Assembly: GCA_000727475.1 (NCBI GenBank)
Contig: KL647301.1
Span: 1,009,023 to 1,073,022 of the forward strand
Origin: Sarcocystis neurona
Taxonomy: Eukaryota > Apicomplexa > Conoidasida > Eucoccidiorida > Sarcocystidae
Direction of reading: 5' to 3'
DNA: 64,000 nt
In this document: one piece after another, positions 1 to 11,599 of the stretch
Layout: the number at the start of each line of letters is the position of its first letter
How positions within the stretch are numbered: the stretch's first letter is position 1
Translations under genes and position numbers: made by a program
Notes under the pieces: generated by a model
Seen by the model: the letters and a program-made list of their open reading frames with translations, nothing else
Told to the model about the DNA's origin: nothing
The model's database searches: none

Positions 1-789
1 GTGAGCACCTGTATATTAGAGCAGTATGCTGGGGAAGCTTACAGCTGGACATATATATATGTATACATACGTGTACGTAAACTGACGCATCCGTACGCAT
101 ATCCGTATACATGTACACACATTACTGTATACGTATATATATCCGTACATACACGTATACATCCTCCCGCATACGTATGGACATATCTATATATATATGT
201 ATGTACACAGATTACCACATATGCATGGATAGATTTATAAGTATAGTGACATACTCTCGCGTACGTAGGGGTACACGTATAGTCATACATACGTGTATAT
301 GTCATTGTGTGTATCAGTCCTTTATCTACGTATATCTGGAGATACGTAGCTTCGCATTTGTATCGGATGAATTAACGAAAATGTAGAAGAAAGGGGTTGT
401 ACGAATTGCCATTTGCTGTGTTCAGTTTTTTCGTTAAGAGGTTATATTCACGGTCCCTCTTCTGTCCACTATCTGTACACCTATGCATGTACACATATGT
501 ATGTATACATATACATATGTATATATACATATACATATGTATATATGTATACGTGTACGTTCGTATGTATATATGTATGAGTGTGTCGATGTGTCTCCAT
601 ATATACGCACATGTGTAGCTCAGAATACCTGTGTGTATATGCTGCAGAAACAAATGTGCGGAAAATATGGGAGGGACGCTGCGGCACTTGTTTCAAGTGT
701 TGCACGTACGTTTTCTAGACAGTACCCATCGTCCCTGCGTATCTCTATACGCACAGCTACATACGAACACATATATATATGTGTCTGTC

Positions 790-824
<35 letters not shown>

Positions 825-1917
825 ATGCGCACGCTTATGTACCATATACGTATATACTTCTGTATGTATATGGTATCTGTGTGAACAGAGGTACGTTTAT
901 GCATATATATGTATATATATATTCAGGTAGAATCACGAACGTGTTAGTCGTATATATGTGCCGGTCCTCACGTAGTCACGTGTCGCCTTCTGTATACCCA
1001 GTTCTTGAACAGCACATCTCTCTCTAAATATGTATCCACATGTAGGGGTGTCGTGCACGTTGTATAGTGCCGTGACTTTTGTTTATTTACGAAGTCGACC
1101 GAAAGGAAATTTCAGGGGCGGCAGGCGTGTAAACGAGATTCTGCTCCGTACGCAGACACGCAGAGGAGAAGATGAACGAAAGCGAAAACTGGTGTCTCGT
1201 TGACAGAGACACGTCTCGACGCGACGGAAAAAACACGTCACAAACCGCTGCTGCAGAGAAATATACTTCCATTAGGGCCACTTGTAATGTTGCTGCAAAA
1301 ACGCATATATATACATACAATTCTGCCGAAAGCACACGTGTGTATCCATATATATATATATGTAAATGCTGGAAGGGCATTCTTACGTGTATGCACTTAC
1401 AGATATATATATATATATATGTATATGTCTGCGTATTTGCAGAAGGCACATCAAATACATATGTACACGTGTGTACTTCTGGTGAAGGCAGGCTTATCCA
1501 CTGGTACCGGCACACATGTATAGACATTCACGTGTATGCACACGTATATGTATATACTCCTAGGTACACACCTCTTCAAGAATGTACTTGCCTTCCCACT
1601 TAAAAGGAATTTCGCGAGGTCTTGCCGGATTAAGTTACAGAAACGACTTCTTCATGCTACAAGGGAGCGCGGGGTGACGACGCATGATGGACTCGCGTAT
1701 TACGCGGAAAAAAAACGAGAGAGAGGACAGGCATCCTGAGCTTCTTAGATATCTTTACATGACGCTTGCGTACGGCCGCCGGACAGGGCGCGGCCTTGCT
1801 ACGGAAGAAACTGGTAGAGAGCTCATATACAAACGTCGATTGGGCTTGCTACACAGAGATACAGACAGACATAGACATGTGCACATTGACACCTGTACAT
1901 ATACATATACATATATG

Positions 1918-1949
<32 letters not shown>

Positions 1950-2400
1950 TACACTCTCACATCTTCACATAATAGAAGTATGTGTATATATATGTATATG
2001 TGTATCTCTATCCAAGGCGGAAATGGTGTCTAGCGAGTTTTTAGAGCAGTGCTATATGTGCATGTGTAGAGATACAGACGTGCATACAGACAACTGGGAG
2101 AAACGTCTATACCTGATCCGAGGAAGTTGGGAAGTACCTCAAGGAAATATGTGTAGCTGTAGAAAACGCAAGGTACTCCTCAGATTGCAACCATATTTTA
2201 GGGAGACGTATATAAATATACAACTAAGGTAAAGGACGTTACGTCTACGCAGATATAGATACATATATATATATATATGCGCGCTTAAAATATATACGTA
2301 CTCACTTGGGCACAATGGCGCTCGAAGCACACGCATACATATACATATGTATATACATGTATATATATATATATAGATACATTGTCGTAGGGTGACTGGA
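1..2400. repeat. AT/ACAT-rich microsatellite region without a gene
   Basis: Mostly alternating purine-pyrimidine sequence built from TATATG, ACATAC and GTATAC steps, with short islands of unique sequence near 1080-1280 and 1600-1860. The open frames here are made of Tyr, Ile, Val, Cys and His repeats and show no protein-like composition. No exon with credible splice sites was found. Confidence 0.6.
792..823. repeat. (GT)n dinucleotide run
   Basis: An uninterrupted run of about 32 bases of alternating G and T sits inside the microsatellite region. Confidence 0.9.
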
Positions 2401-3700
2401 CAAAAAGCATAAAGTGCTTAATGATCTTCACTGGTAACATAATTCTTCCATTGCGTTCTGCGACACATTTGCGAAACGCTGTTTCATGCAGCGTGTGAGG
2501 GGAGAACGCACAGACATGTATGTGTTCGCAGTCGTAGACACAGATACACCTGTAGACATAAAACGCGCATGCATAGTTATACAGGCGTAGAGATACGCTT
2601 ACATATGCGACCGGCTGTAGTAGCTATTGCATGCAGTATACAAGCATGCGCACGTTGTAGCCCCCCTGTCAGGAGCGGTGTGCGATAGTCACTAACAGCC
2701 GGCAGTAATGAACCGCAGCGTGAGGTGACCGCGAACAGCTGACGATACGCCGGTGCGATGTAGTGCAACGGCGGCTTGCGCGTGTAAAACTCGTCTCATC
2801 TTTAGACAAGATCTACCATACATAGCGTGCACTGGACAGCAGTCTCATGCAGTTTTAAAGCGCTCACAGTGTGCGATTTGCTCTAGCTGTGATTTATGCG
2901 CCCTACTAGCATTTGCACCAGACACTCCTTAGAAGCAGGATGTGACATTTTCTCACCAGCGTAGTGTGCAAGACCACAAGCCAGAATCGCATGCAGCACG
3001 AAGCCAGCGCCACCCGCGAAGCCTCTGTCAACAGGAGAAGGGAAGACTTTCGGCAGCTTCCTCAGAATGCTGGAACAACATGTAGAATTTCAACGGCATG
3101 CAGAACTTCACCAGCCGCGTGCAAGATTGATTATGCGTCCGCAGCATACTCGTGATCGCTCACGTTGAAAAGGCAACAATCATAGGGCCTTGCTGCTGCA
3201 TCGGCCTCACACTCCTGTACGAGCGCCTGTTGCTGCCCCCGCGGCTGCAGACCGTCTCTACGTTTCACGACTTTGCTCGTCGCTCAGGGCTGTAGGCAGC
3301 AGCGTGCTGCGTTGTCTGCTCCCTGGACATTCCCTTCAAGAATTCTCTCCTCTGAGCTCGTGTGGGGGCCACATGTACGCCTACACACATACTTACGCAT
3401 GTAGAGAGTAAGGGAGGGAGAGACAGAGAGGGAAAGGGAGAAAACAGAGAGATTTATATACGTTAGTGCGTACCTAGGTTGTGCGTGTATCAGGTTGTAC
3501 ACTAGTAACTTTGCAACATATACATATATATATTGTGTTCTATTGAAGACTGTGGTCCCAAGTGCGTATTACTACCATACAGGGGAGCGGAAAGACTCTA
3601 CGTATGACTCTACGTTTGTTCCTGGGGCTGACTCGTTCTGTGTGAAATCGAAAGTCAGCATGGTCACATCTGTGGAGTTTTGTGCTCAGTGAATTCTGTG
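2400..3700. other. unique sequence, no gene seen
   Basis: This stretch lacks the microsatellites that flank it. Open frames are under 75 codons on both strands, and none carries a recognisable motif or a convincing splice-site pair. It is read as intergenic or intronic sequence. Confidence 0.4.
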
Positions 3701-3737
3701 AAGTCACCATGGGTGTAACGTGTTATTATACGCCTTC

Positions 3738-4600
3738 TCAGCGCGGACGCGAGCGGAGGAAAGGCGACCGACGTACGGGCACGCCTGTGGGAATCAAAAC
3801 GTCCAAGGGATGTTGCTTCGCCGCAGCCAGGTCTTCGGCTACATCGGTGCTAGTTCTGGGTCTGCTGCTACTAGTGCTAGTGCTCATACCACCGCGGCTG
3901 CAAGCGCTGCTGTTCATGCTGCCACGGTTTGTCCTGGTGCTGGTGCTGCTGCCGGCTCTGCTGCTCTTGCTGCTACTACTGCTAAAGTATACATAATGTT
4001 TACTGCTTGAGGCGTAGCACCACCTATAATAATTAATAGATTCATAATTTGGCTGCTGCTGCTGCTGCTGTGGCTGGTGCTTCTGGGAGTGCTGCTGCTG
4101 CTTGTGTAGCAGGGCTAACCGTGGCTGGTGCAATGTTGTGAGGGGGCGTGTGACTTCGCTACGGCGTCCAAGTGTCTACTGTTCCGCCTACCGTCAGCAA
4201 GAGAAACCTCTGCTAGAGTACAGGCTGCTGCTTCGATTGTTGCTGCGTGCTTCTCTGCTTGGTAGCGCATGCAATACACCCGTACTCCCGCTGTTGCAGT
4301 CGCCTCCCGCAACTGTGAAAGTTCGCCACGTAGCGGCAGCAGCAGCAGTGGAGACATCAAGCTCACACCCTCCCGCTGCCGCCGTTGCTGTTGTAGCACA
4401 CACAGTGGAGCGTTTGCTACTTTCACGCATGCACGTCACGCGCTGGTCTTTCAGCTGCGTCGTTGCTCTTATTGACGCAAACGTCGCAGAGTGCAGAAAA
4501 GCTGCTCCGCAGGCCAGACAAATCCGCCGTATTCGCTTTCATGGCTCCCGCCGTTGCTGTCTTTTCTGCAGAAAGCATTTCCGTAGTGCCTAGGTATGAA
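3738..4600. repeat. CTG/CAG-rich block, coding status unresolved
   Basis: CTG triplets on the + strand (CAG on the minus) dominate 3860-4110 and recur to 4400. On the minus strand a Ser/Gln-rich frame ends in a more protein-like stretch, with DVAEDLAAAKQHPLDVLIPT at about 3760-3830. Plus frames are Leu/Ala rich. Coding on the minus strand would match the neighbours, but no exon boundary could be fixed, so this is described as a block and not a gene. Confidence 0.3.
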
Positions 4601-5225
4601 CGATCAAACGCGGACGAGTGTGTGAGTTATATACAAAAGGACTTCTTTCTTAGCGGTACCAGCACGCGTGTGGGTTGTAGAAGGTAATAGAGATAATGCT
4701 TAGCCGCGGTCTACATATCGAGAACCAGAGCAGTGCACTGCACTGCAGTACCGGGGACACCTCTCCACGCGGTATCGTCTGTATGTATCTTCTTATATTC
4801 GGGAAGAAACGTGCATACTTGGTGTATACATATGTGCTTATGTACATGTATATAGATATCTCGCAGACGTACACATACGTGTACACATATATTATGTGTG
4901 GAAGGTTGTCCACTACACGTATATACACAGATACGCATGTAGATGCATACATATGTATGTGTACGCGTCCCCACATTGTCCTTCGGACTGGTCTATAATT
5001 CACTGATCTCTTGCTACGTAACACATATATACACATATATGAGTAGTGCGTCCTTATTCGCGAAGCAGCAGCCTGGGCACGGTACGTGCGGGTGCCTTTG
5101 TCGCTCTTGCCACGCTCTTATACGCGCTTGACCGGGAAAGCGATCTGCACGAAGTACGCGCCGCCGCGGTGGCGCGACAACTCCGCCCGCCCTAACGCCG
5201 TCTGGTATGGCGTTGTGCCACGAAC

Positions 5226-5759
5226 TTAAAAAACCCCTTCTCTAAACAGGTGCATACATATTCTACACAAACGGTGTGCCGAAGTGTTCTGTTCTTGTAT
5301 ATATGGATACACACATACATACATATATATATATATGCATGTATTTGCACACAAGTGCGGGCATACATACAACCATGCCTGTATACAAATTTGCACACGA
5401 GTGTTGATCCCCTCGTGAGAAAAATATATACACATTGTAGACGACCCCACGATGTGTCGATAGATAGTAAAGAGTCCTGCACAGGGCTGCATCGAGCTGG
5501 AGTTTCTGCGAATAACGTCGCGCAAATCAACCGCATAAGTTTTAAGGGGCCGCTGCGTCTTGTGCCACTTCCTGCTCCTGTAGGCCGTCGACGCAGCACT
5601 CTTCGGTTTTTGCCGTGCAGCCGCAAGACGGTGCCAGCGGCAGCAGCAACGCACTGCCGGCAGGTCGTCTATTCCGTCGCCGGCGACGTACAACTTGTGC
5701 CCCTGGAGTATTCCGCCAGTTATCGCTTTGCAGCTACATGTGTACCCCCCTTCCGACAC
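5226..5759 (-). CDS. possible exon of an unknown gene
   Basis: A stop-free minus-strand frame of 177 codons. Roughly its first 100 codons have mixed composition, including HKLYVAGDGIDDLPAV and KTYAVDLRDVIRRNSSS, and are basic. The remainder runs into Tyr/Cys-rich microsatellite translation and is probably intron. An overlapping plus-strand frame is equally long, so strand is not certain. The protein is not recognised. Minus is preferred only because every better-supported gene in the window is on that strand. Confidence 0.25.
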   Translation of the reverse strand: MSEGGYTCSCKAITGGILQGHKLYVAGDGIDDLPAVRCCCRWHRLAAARQKPKSAASTAYRSRKWHKTQRPLKTYAVDLRDVIRRNSSSMQPCAGLFTIYRHIVGSSTMCIYFSHEGINTRVQICIQAWLYVCPHLCANTCIYIYMYVCVYPYIQEQNTSAHRLCRICMHLFREGVF

Positions 5760-6383
5760 CTATCTACGCATATGCATAGGACATATTTCTGTCTCCCTGT
5801 CTGATTGTGTATTTGCTGGAGTGCACTTCTCGAGGAGCGTGCTCCATGTGATACCTGGTGAAGAGAACCATCTGCCAGTGTACAAATCTTAATATATCTA
5901 CATACGCATACGCACATACATATATATATGATCCCTGTCCTTCTGTCTCTCTGTCTGTCTGCCTATTTCTGTGTCTCCGTCACTGTCGCTGACTTTCTCT
6001 CTCTATATATACACACAGTATAGTGTACTTGTGGGAGTAGGCGTTCTAAGTGATATCTGCAGGGAAGAATTCTCCTCCACTGTTTTTGTTAGTGAGTATG
6101 CATGCGTGTGTGACTACACGAGCTCTCCTATGCAAGAGGGTGAGGTGCCTGGGCTATTTCTGGGTCTCTGCCCGCCTTTTACGCTTTGCAGAGGGCAGCG
6201 AGACTGAGACACATATATACATATAATATAAATGCGTGAATATGTGTGTCGACGCAGCCGCTGCATGAGCAGTATCCCAGGGGTTCGCGCCGGCTAGTGG
6301 CGCACGGCAAAGAGGACGCAGAGGCCACATCAACCTGGCGGCAACAGCAAGTTGGAACTCAGCAGCGAGAGCTAGCCAAGGTG

Positions 6384-6794
6384 CTACTGCCCCTCGGTCA
6401 GCTGCGTCGCCGTCTCACAGTGACTCAATTTAACAAAGATGCACTGCCTCAGCAGCGGCGGTGCAGGACTCTTCCCTCCTTCGTGCTGCAAAGAATCAGC
6501 CGCCGTCGACCCAGCAGCCATCTGCGCTCCGCTGCCTTCGCGAGTCACACCGGCTTCTGCTTCTCCGCCGGAGAGCGGCCCTGCTTCCCCTTCTGCAGAC
6601 GCTGCTGCTGACGACGCACACGCCGCCGCTGCTGGTGCCGCTGCTGGTGCCGCTGCTGCCGGTGCTGCTGCTGCTGGTGCTGCTGCTGCTGGCGCTTGTA
6701 CTACTGGCGGCCCTGCTGCTGTTTCCGCAGCCACTGCTGCAGCAACACTCTCCAGACTCTTCCAGATCGCACGCGCTTGTGTACTCTGCGCAGC
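6384..6794 (-). CDS. exon 3 of the 6.4-8.7 kb gene (Ala-rich, with stop)
   Basis: The acceptor TTTGCACATGCAG precedes GCTGCGCAG in phase 0. The exon encodes an amphipathic start, about 35 residues dominated by Ala from CTG-strand repeats, then a mixed hydrophilic tail ending TATQLTEGQ before TAG. Confidence 0.45.
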   Translation of the reverse strand, partial: AAQSTQARAIWKSLESVAAAVAAETAAGPPVVQAPAAAAPAAAAPAAAAPAAAPAAAACASSAAASAEGEAGPLSGGEAEAGVTREGSGAQMAAGSTAADSLQHEGGKSPAPPLLRQCIFVKLSHCETATQLTEGQ

Positions 6795-8708
6795 CTGCAT
6801 GTGCAAAGCACGTTAATGTATACACCCGGTAGACGTCTACATACATATGCATCCGACTTACGTATGCATATACATATACACATATATATGAGCATGTATG
6901 AAGTACACACGTATACGTCTGTTTAGGTACATGCATGTCAATGAGTTTTACGTGTGGCGGTTTATACCTGTTGTTGGTCTCTTAGCGCGGGCACGTACAC
7001 AGAGGCTCTTACTGCCCAAGTACATCCCTACACTACAAGCCTCTGCATAGACGTCCACGCTGAATAGATATTGATGATTATCTAGCCTACGTATATCCCT
7101 CTCCCCTGCAGCTCTGAATGACCAAGTACACCCCAACGCTACAAGCCTCCGTATAGACATCCACGCTGAATATCTATCCTACGTATTTCCCTCTTCTCCT
7201 ACGTAAAGATACCTCAACAGCTAACCCGCCACGGGCTAGAAGATGGCCTGGGTCTCTGATACGCATGCATTTACATACGTATGTGTATACGAGTGTGTAC
7301 ACACATACTTGTGGAGATGCTCACGATAGCCACATATACCCATATATGTGTAGTCAAAACTCTGCACACAGGAAGACGCCCTAAGTCATCCCAGATACAA
7401 AGAGTCTTCTACACACGTACATCTACTGGACATGCAAATACACGAATATATACTAACACAAATGTTCTTGCATATACTCAACTTACTAGACACACAACTA
7501 CATACATATACATATATGCGTATGTGTATACGCATGCATTATCGCCTACACGTGACGATGCTTCAGTGAGTCCTCCACATGTCCACAAGCCTACACATGC
7601 ATGCAGGCGTGGTCTTTTTCATGTAAAAAAAAAGCTCGGGACTACCCCACGTCTCTCTATCTGTAATGTGCCGCTGCACACGAGTTCACGTATCTCTGCT
7701 GGGCTCTACCTCCCTGGCTTTCTGTCCGTCTCTTTTCATACATTCTGCCACTGCGTCCTCTCCCCCTATCCACAGCAGCACACGAAACAACTATACACAC
7801 ACAAGTGCAGTATACATATATATATATATATATATACATGTTACACCGAGACACGTTTCCACGCGTATGTGTAGAGCCGCACAGACACGTACCTGCTGCA
7901 GGAGCTGCTGATGGATGGACTGCAGCAACTGCCTGTTGGCTTCTACAGCAGCAAGGTCTAGCCAGCCAAGCCAGTGTACATCGATACGCATGCTGCTCAG
8001 AAACGCCTGCTGCTGCTCTTCAAGAAGTCTTTCTTCTTCTCCTCCGCCTCCTCCTTTTTTCCATTCGTCTGCTCGCTCCAGCTCCGCTGCAGAAAGCTGC
8101 AATCTGCACAAGTTTACCAACCTCACACACATGCACTACACCGATACACATATACACATGTATAACTAGGCACACGTAGACATATATATATATACGCTTG
8201 TCTAGAGACATGCAGCATACATATATGTGGGGTTATACGATCTGGCACAGACAGCATCGACATATATATATATATATAGATGAATGACTAGACAAATCGA
8301 GAATAAATTAATGTGTATATATATATGTATGGAGAGGCACATACGCCACAGATTTATATATATATATATATGAATGTACGAGTGAGTACGTGCAACATCG
8401 ATATATATATATATATATATGTAGGCACATACACCACATATGCACGTTGACGAATATACGGGTAGGCACACACACAATACCAACCTATATACAAACACGT
8501 ATAAGTACGTATATATATATGTATGTACGAGAGATAGAGAAAACGTTGCAGTGTTGCAGGCATGTTTAGAGCTGCAGGTCTGCAGGTCGAAAGGAAATCG
8601 ACCAGAAGAATTCTCCGTCTCGAAAAAAACGTCGATGTCCCTGACAAAATTTGCTGACGCTCGTCGTTTGCGAGGTGCAGCCGACGTACTGCAAGTCCTC
8701 ACGCGCAT
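6384..8708 (-). CDS. unrecognised three-exon gene with start and stop (about 236 aa)
   Basis: Three minus-strand exons join in phase: 8708-8603 with an ATG start, 8086-7893, and 6794-6384 with a TAG stop, totalling 237 codons including the stop. Exon 1 is basic (VRDIDVFFETENSS). Exon 2 is an acidic/Gln-rich probable coiled coil (residues about 37-100) with IDVHWLGWLDLAAVEANRQL. Exon 3 starts AAQSTQARAIWKSLESV, then has a poly-Ala segment and a Gly/Glu/Ser-rich tail. The donor after exon 2 (GTACGT) and both acceptors are good; the exon 1 donor (GTCGAT) is weak. An alternative donor (GTGAGA) lies near the end of exon 3, so further exons are possible. No family was recognised. Confidence 0.45.
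7018..7200. repeat. two-copy tandem repeat, period 106 bp
   Basis: Copies begin at 7018 and 7124. Both contain CTACAAGCCTC, then a TCCACGCTGAATA segment and CCTACGTAT plus a pyrimidine run. They lie inside the intron between exons 2 and 3 of the 6.4-8.7 kb gene. Confidence 0.75.
7893..8086 (-). CDS. exon 2 of the 6.4-8.7 kb gene (coiled coil)
   Basis: The exon is 194 bases: two bases of a split codon and 64 full codons, ending CAGCAG before a strong GTACGT donor. The translation has heptad-like Leu spacing (EEERLLEEQQQAFLSSM, then RQLLQSIHQQLLQQ). Confidence 0.55.
8603..8708 (-). CDS. candidate first exon of the 6.4-8.7 kb gene
   Basis: ATG at 8708 opens MRVRTCSTSAAPRKRRASAN and continues to VRDIDVFFETENSS. 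Phase 1 at its end matches the two-base start of exon 2, making an Ala codon. The donor GTCGAT is not a consensus site, so this link is the weakest of the gene. Confidence 0.3.
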
Positions 8709-8869
8709 GCGCTCTTCAAGACGTCCCTCTGTGTTCCATCACTTTCGAAGAATCTCCTAATACAAATGTGCATATGTACATGCACAAGCGTATAGGAGCC
8801 ACTGCATATGCATGCATATAGATATCTGGAGAGCGCGAGAGAAAGATAGAATGTACTCACGTTGCTATA

Positions 8870-9160
8870 TATAACGAGCCAGTGCACATCTATACAGACG
8901 GACATACATATATTCGTATATATAAACCGGGAGAGTGCACCTACATATACAGAGATATACACACACACACATATCTATGGCGAGCCAGGAGACGCATGGA
9001 GTGTAGCCAAATACACCCATATCTATATAAAACGAGCCAGTGCAGGTATACGCGGACATACATGTAATATATATAAGGAGCAGCCAGTGCAGGATATACC
9101 CACATGTACCTATAATACTTACGCATATTTATCACAAGCCAGGACATGTACATATACAGC
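8870..9160. repeat. diverged tandem array with AGCCAG core
   Basis: The core (C/A)GAGCCAGTGCA or close variants recur near 8875, 8981, 9034, 9080 and 9140. Each is followed by a short unique piece and a TATATA or ACATAC tract. Spacing is 45-105 bp, so the unit length varies. Confidence 0.65.
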
Positions 9161-9755
9161 TATACACCCACACCACTATATATGCACACCTGGGTGACGA
9201 CATACGTAACAGCAAACCCCCACTTACACATACCTAATATACATATATATATATGTATGGATGTACGCTCACGCGTGTGCGGATAGGTAAGCGTCGAATA
9301 AGGAAAGTTTACACCTTTCGCCTGATATGTATACACACGACTAATCTCCGTAGGCAGACTTATTCGAGGGCAACTCTCGTGTTGTCATTTAACGCATGCA
9401 CACACTCATTGAGGGGGACCCACCGCAGCGCGGGCAAACATACCTGCGCCACACACATCACACGACGACTCCCTGTGCAGTTGTACCGCCCTCGTTATAC
9501 GCCTGCAGAGTCCGTAATTATACGTCTACACGTACGCGCGTGTGTACGCCTACACGCAGATGCCAGTAGAATTTAATAGCTACTACTATAGATACGTAAG
9601 TACGCCGACATGCAGATATCACACTAAATATATATACATATACATGTATATACATATTCACATATATATATATATATGTGTATATGTATATATGTATACA
9701 CACAGGCCTACACACAACTGCCTATAGCTACACTGATATATAAGTATGTAAGTAA

Positions 9756-9905
9756 GTGGAATGCAGTGCTTTCAGCGATTCAAATGTATACGTACATACG
9801 TATACACACAGGCTTACAGATAGTTGTCAGTACAGGTACATAGCTACGTTGACATCTATCTACCTATATATATATATGAGTGGACTGCAGTGCTTTCATA
9901 GGGTA
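9756..9905. repeat. two-copy tandem repeat, period 124 bp
   Basis: GTGGAATGCAGTGCTTTCA at 9756 recurs with one change at 9880. The intervening TATA/ACAT tract and an ACACAGGC(C/T)TACA segment are also shared. Confidence 0.7.
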
Positions 9906-10198
9906 AAATGTGTCTATGATGGTCTACAGATAATACTCGCTGCATACTGCGCACAGCTGCTGTCACTTGGGTAGAAGACAGCTACAGACATACACGTACG
10001 TTCTGGTGGAGAAGGATGCGCGTGCATGCATATATACGTGAAAAGGCAGAAAGAAGAAACACAGGGAGGCAGCAGCGATAGCGTGTGGGGCTGCAGGTCC
10101 ACGGAAGGCACTTCTTCGCTGGCGGGTGCTGCTGCTCTGTGGCGCTGCTGCTGTGTGGCGCTGCAGCTGTTGCCTGAGGGCCTGCTGCGGTGGGACAG

Positions 10199-11566
10199 TT
10201 ACCTGTATCGCATGTGCGCATGCAGTTGCACAGCTGTTGCTTCGCGTTCGCCTTCGCAGGCAGCAGCAGCTTCGTCTGCAACAACTTCAGCAGCTGCTCC
10301 TGCCGCCGCTGCTCTTCCTCCCGCTGCCAAACTCCCAGCATGTGTTGCCGCTTCTTCTCCTGCTGCTGCTCCTTGTTGTTGCTCCGCGGCTGCTGCTTCT
10401 TCCCCTACAGCTGTTGCTGCTGCTCTCCTGGTAGCAGCTTCGCCTCCGCCAGCGCTTGCTGCTGCGTTTCTGTGCCGCAGTCCTTCCGTTCCTGTTGGGC
10501 TTGCCTTTTCAGCTGCAGCCGCTGCTGCTGGTCCTCTTCCTCCTCCTTCTCTTCCCCCGTGTCTGCTGTCCTCTGCGGTTGCTGCTCGGTTAGAGGCTGC
10601 CGCGGCGTTTCCTGGTCCTGCTTTCCTCTCCGCTGCTACTGCGTCCGCCGCCTCTTCTTTAGCAGCCGCTGCTGTCTGCTCTGCAGCTGCTTCTGCGGCA
10701 GGCACGGCTGTCCCTGGACTTGCTGCTGTTGCTGCGATGCATGCGTCTTCGAGAAATATCAACTGATTAGGAACAGACTGTGTGGGGAGAGGCACCAGCA
10801 GAGAAAACGGGCTGCACGCGAAGAGGGGAAACACAAAGTCGATGCTGCAACCGCCGGTGTAAGTTCTGCTTTGCAGGTGCAACAGCAGCAGCGCAAGCAG
10901 CAGCAGCAGCAGCGCCTCCTCCTTCGCCGCCGCCTCGCTGCTGCTGCTGCTGTCCGCTGGTGCTGCTGCTGCTGCAACACATTTCGCACTGCCTTCCTTC
11001 TCCGCTGACGCAGCAGCAGCCCGCTCACACACATCGAGTGCAGCAGCAGAAGCAACAGCGGCAGAAGCAGTAGAGGAACCCGCAGCAGAAGCAGCAGGAG
11101 TACCCGCAGCAGATGCAGCAGAGGCACCCGCAGCAGCAGCAGCAAGCGCAGGAGCCGGCGCAGCTGTCCCTGCGGCAGCAGATTCGTCAGCAGCGTTCCA
11201 CGCTCTTAGATCGAAAAAAGAAGAGAAGTCAGTCACCCCACAGAGATCTGCAGGAAGTTCATTGGCGGGGAGCACTACAGACGTGCCCCTACTTCTTCCA
11301 GATGCTTCAGCTGCAGTAGCCGAAGGAGAAGAAGAAGAGAACGCACCGAGCGGTGTAGAGGAAGAAGAAGAAGAGAGCGAAGAGGCGGGAAAGAACGACG
11401 AAAAAGAGACTTCCAGAAGATTCGCCTTCGTTTCGTGCGTTGCGGGAACTGGAGCTGCGGGAGCAGACGGAGGTGTACGTACACCGCAGAGAACAGACGG
11501 CTTTCCTCCTGCTGGTGGTTCTGCTTCAGCGGAAAATCCTTTTCTTCTTCCTTTCAATCTTCGCAT
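10199..11566 (-). CDS. Ala/Ser-rich protein of unknown function, two exons
   Basis: Exon 11566-11033 starts at ATG with a basic segment (MRRLKGRRKGFSAEAEPPAG). It continues through a Ser-rich region with LLEVSFSSFFPAS and ELPADLCGVTDFSSFFDL, then an Ala-rich tract. Exon 10777-10199 starts SVPNQLIFLEDACIAATA and is then almost entirely Ala, Glu and Gly to a TAG stop. The junction is phase 0 on both sides: donor GTGTGT at 11032, acceptor CCCCACACAG before 10777. Together they give about 370 residues. The frame is also open through the intron, so retention cannot be excluded, and exons may exist upstream of 11566. The poly-Ala parts come from CAG repeats read in the GCA phase. No domain was recognised. 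Confidence 0.45.
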   Translation of the reverse strand: MRRLKGRRKGFSAEAEPPAGGKPSVLCGVRTPPSAPAAPVPATHETKANLLEVSFSSFFPASSLSSSSSSTPLGAFSSSSPSATAAEASGRSRGTSVVLPANELPADLCGVTDFSSFFDLRAWNAADESAAAGTAAPAPALAAAAAGASAASAAGTPAASAAGSSTASAAVASAAALDVCERAAAASAEKEGSAKCVAAAAAPADSSSSSEAAAKEEALLLLLLALLLLHLQSRTYTGGCSIDFVFPLFACSPFSLLVPLPTQSVPNQLIFLEDACIAATAASPGTAVPAAEAAAEQTAAAAKEEAADAVAAERKAGPGNAAAASNRAATAEDSRHGGREGGGRGPAAAAAAEKASPTGTEGLRHRNAAASAGGGEAATRRAAATAVGEEAAAAEQQQGAAAGEEAATHAGSLAAGGRAAAAGAAAEVVADEAAAACEGEREATAVQLHAHMRYR

Positions 11567-11599
11567 GATGTTCGCGACCAGCCGCGGAAATCCTTGACA

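Noticed and set aside
600..680. A tRNA-like A box (TGTAGCTCAGAATACC)
   Set aside because: No matching B box or acceptor stem follows within the expected distance.
10026..11008. Long plus-strand Ala/Ser/Cys frames
   Set aside because: They mirror the minus-strand exons through CTG/CAG complementarity and lack protein-like segments outside the repeats.
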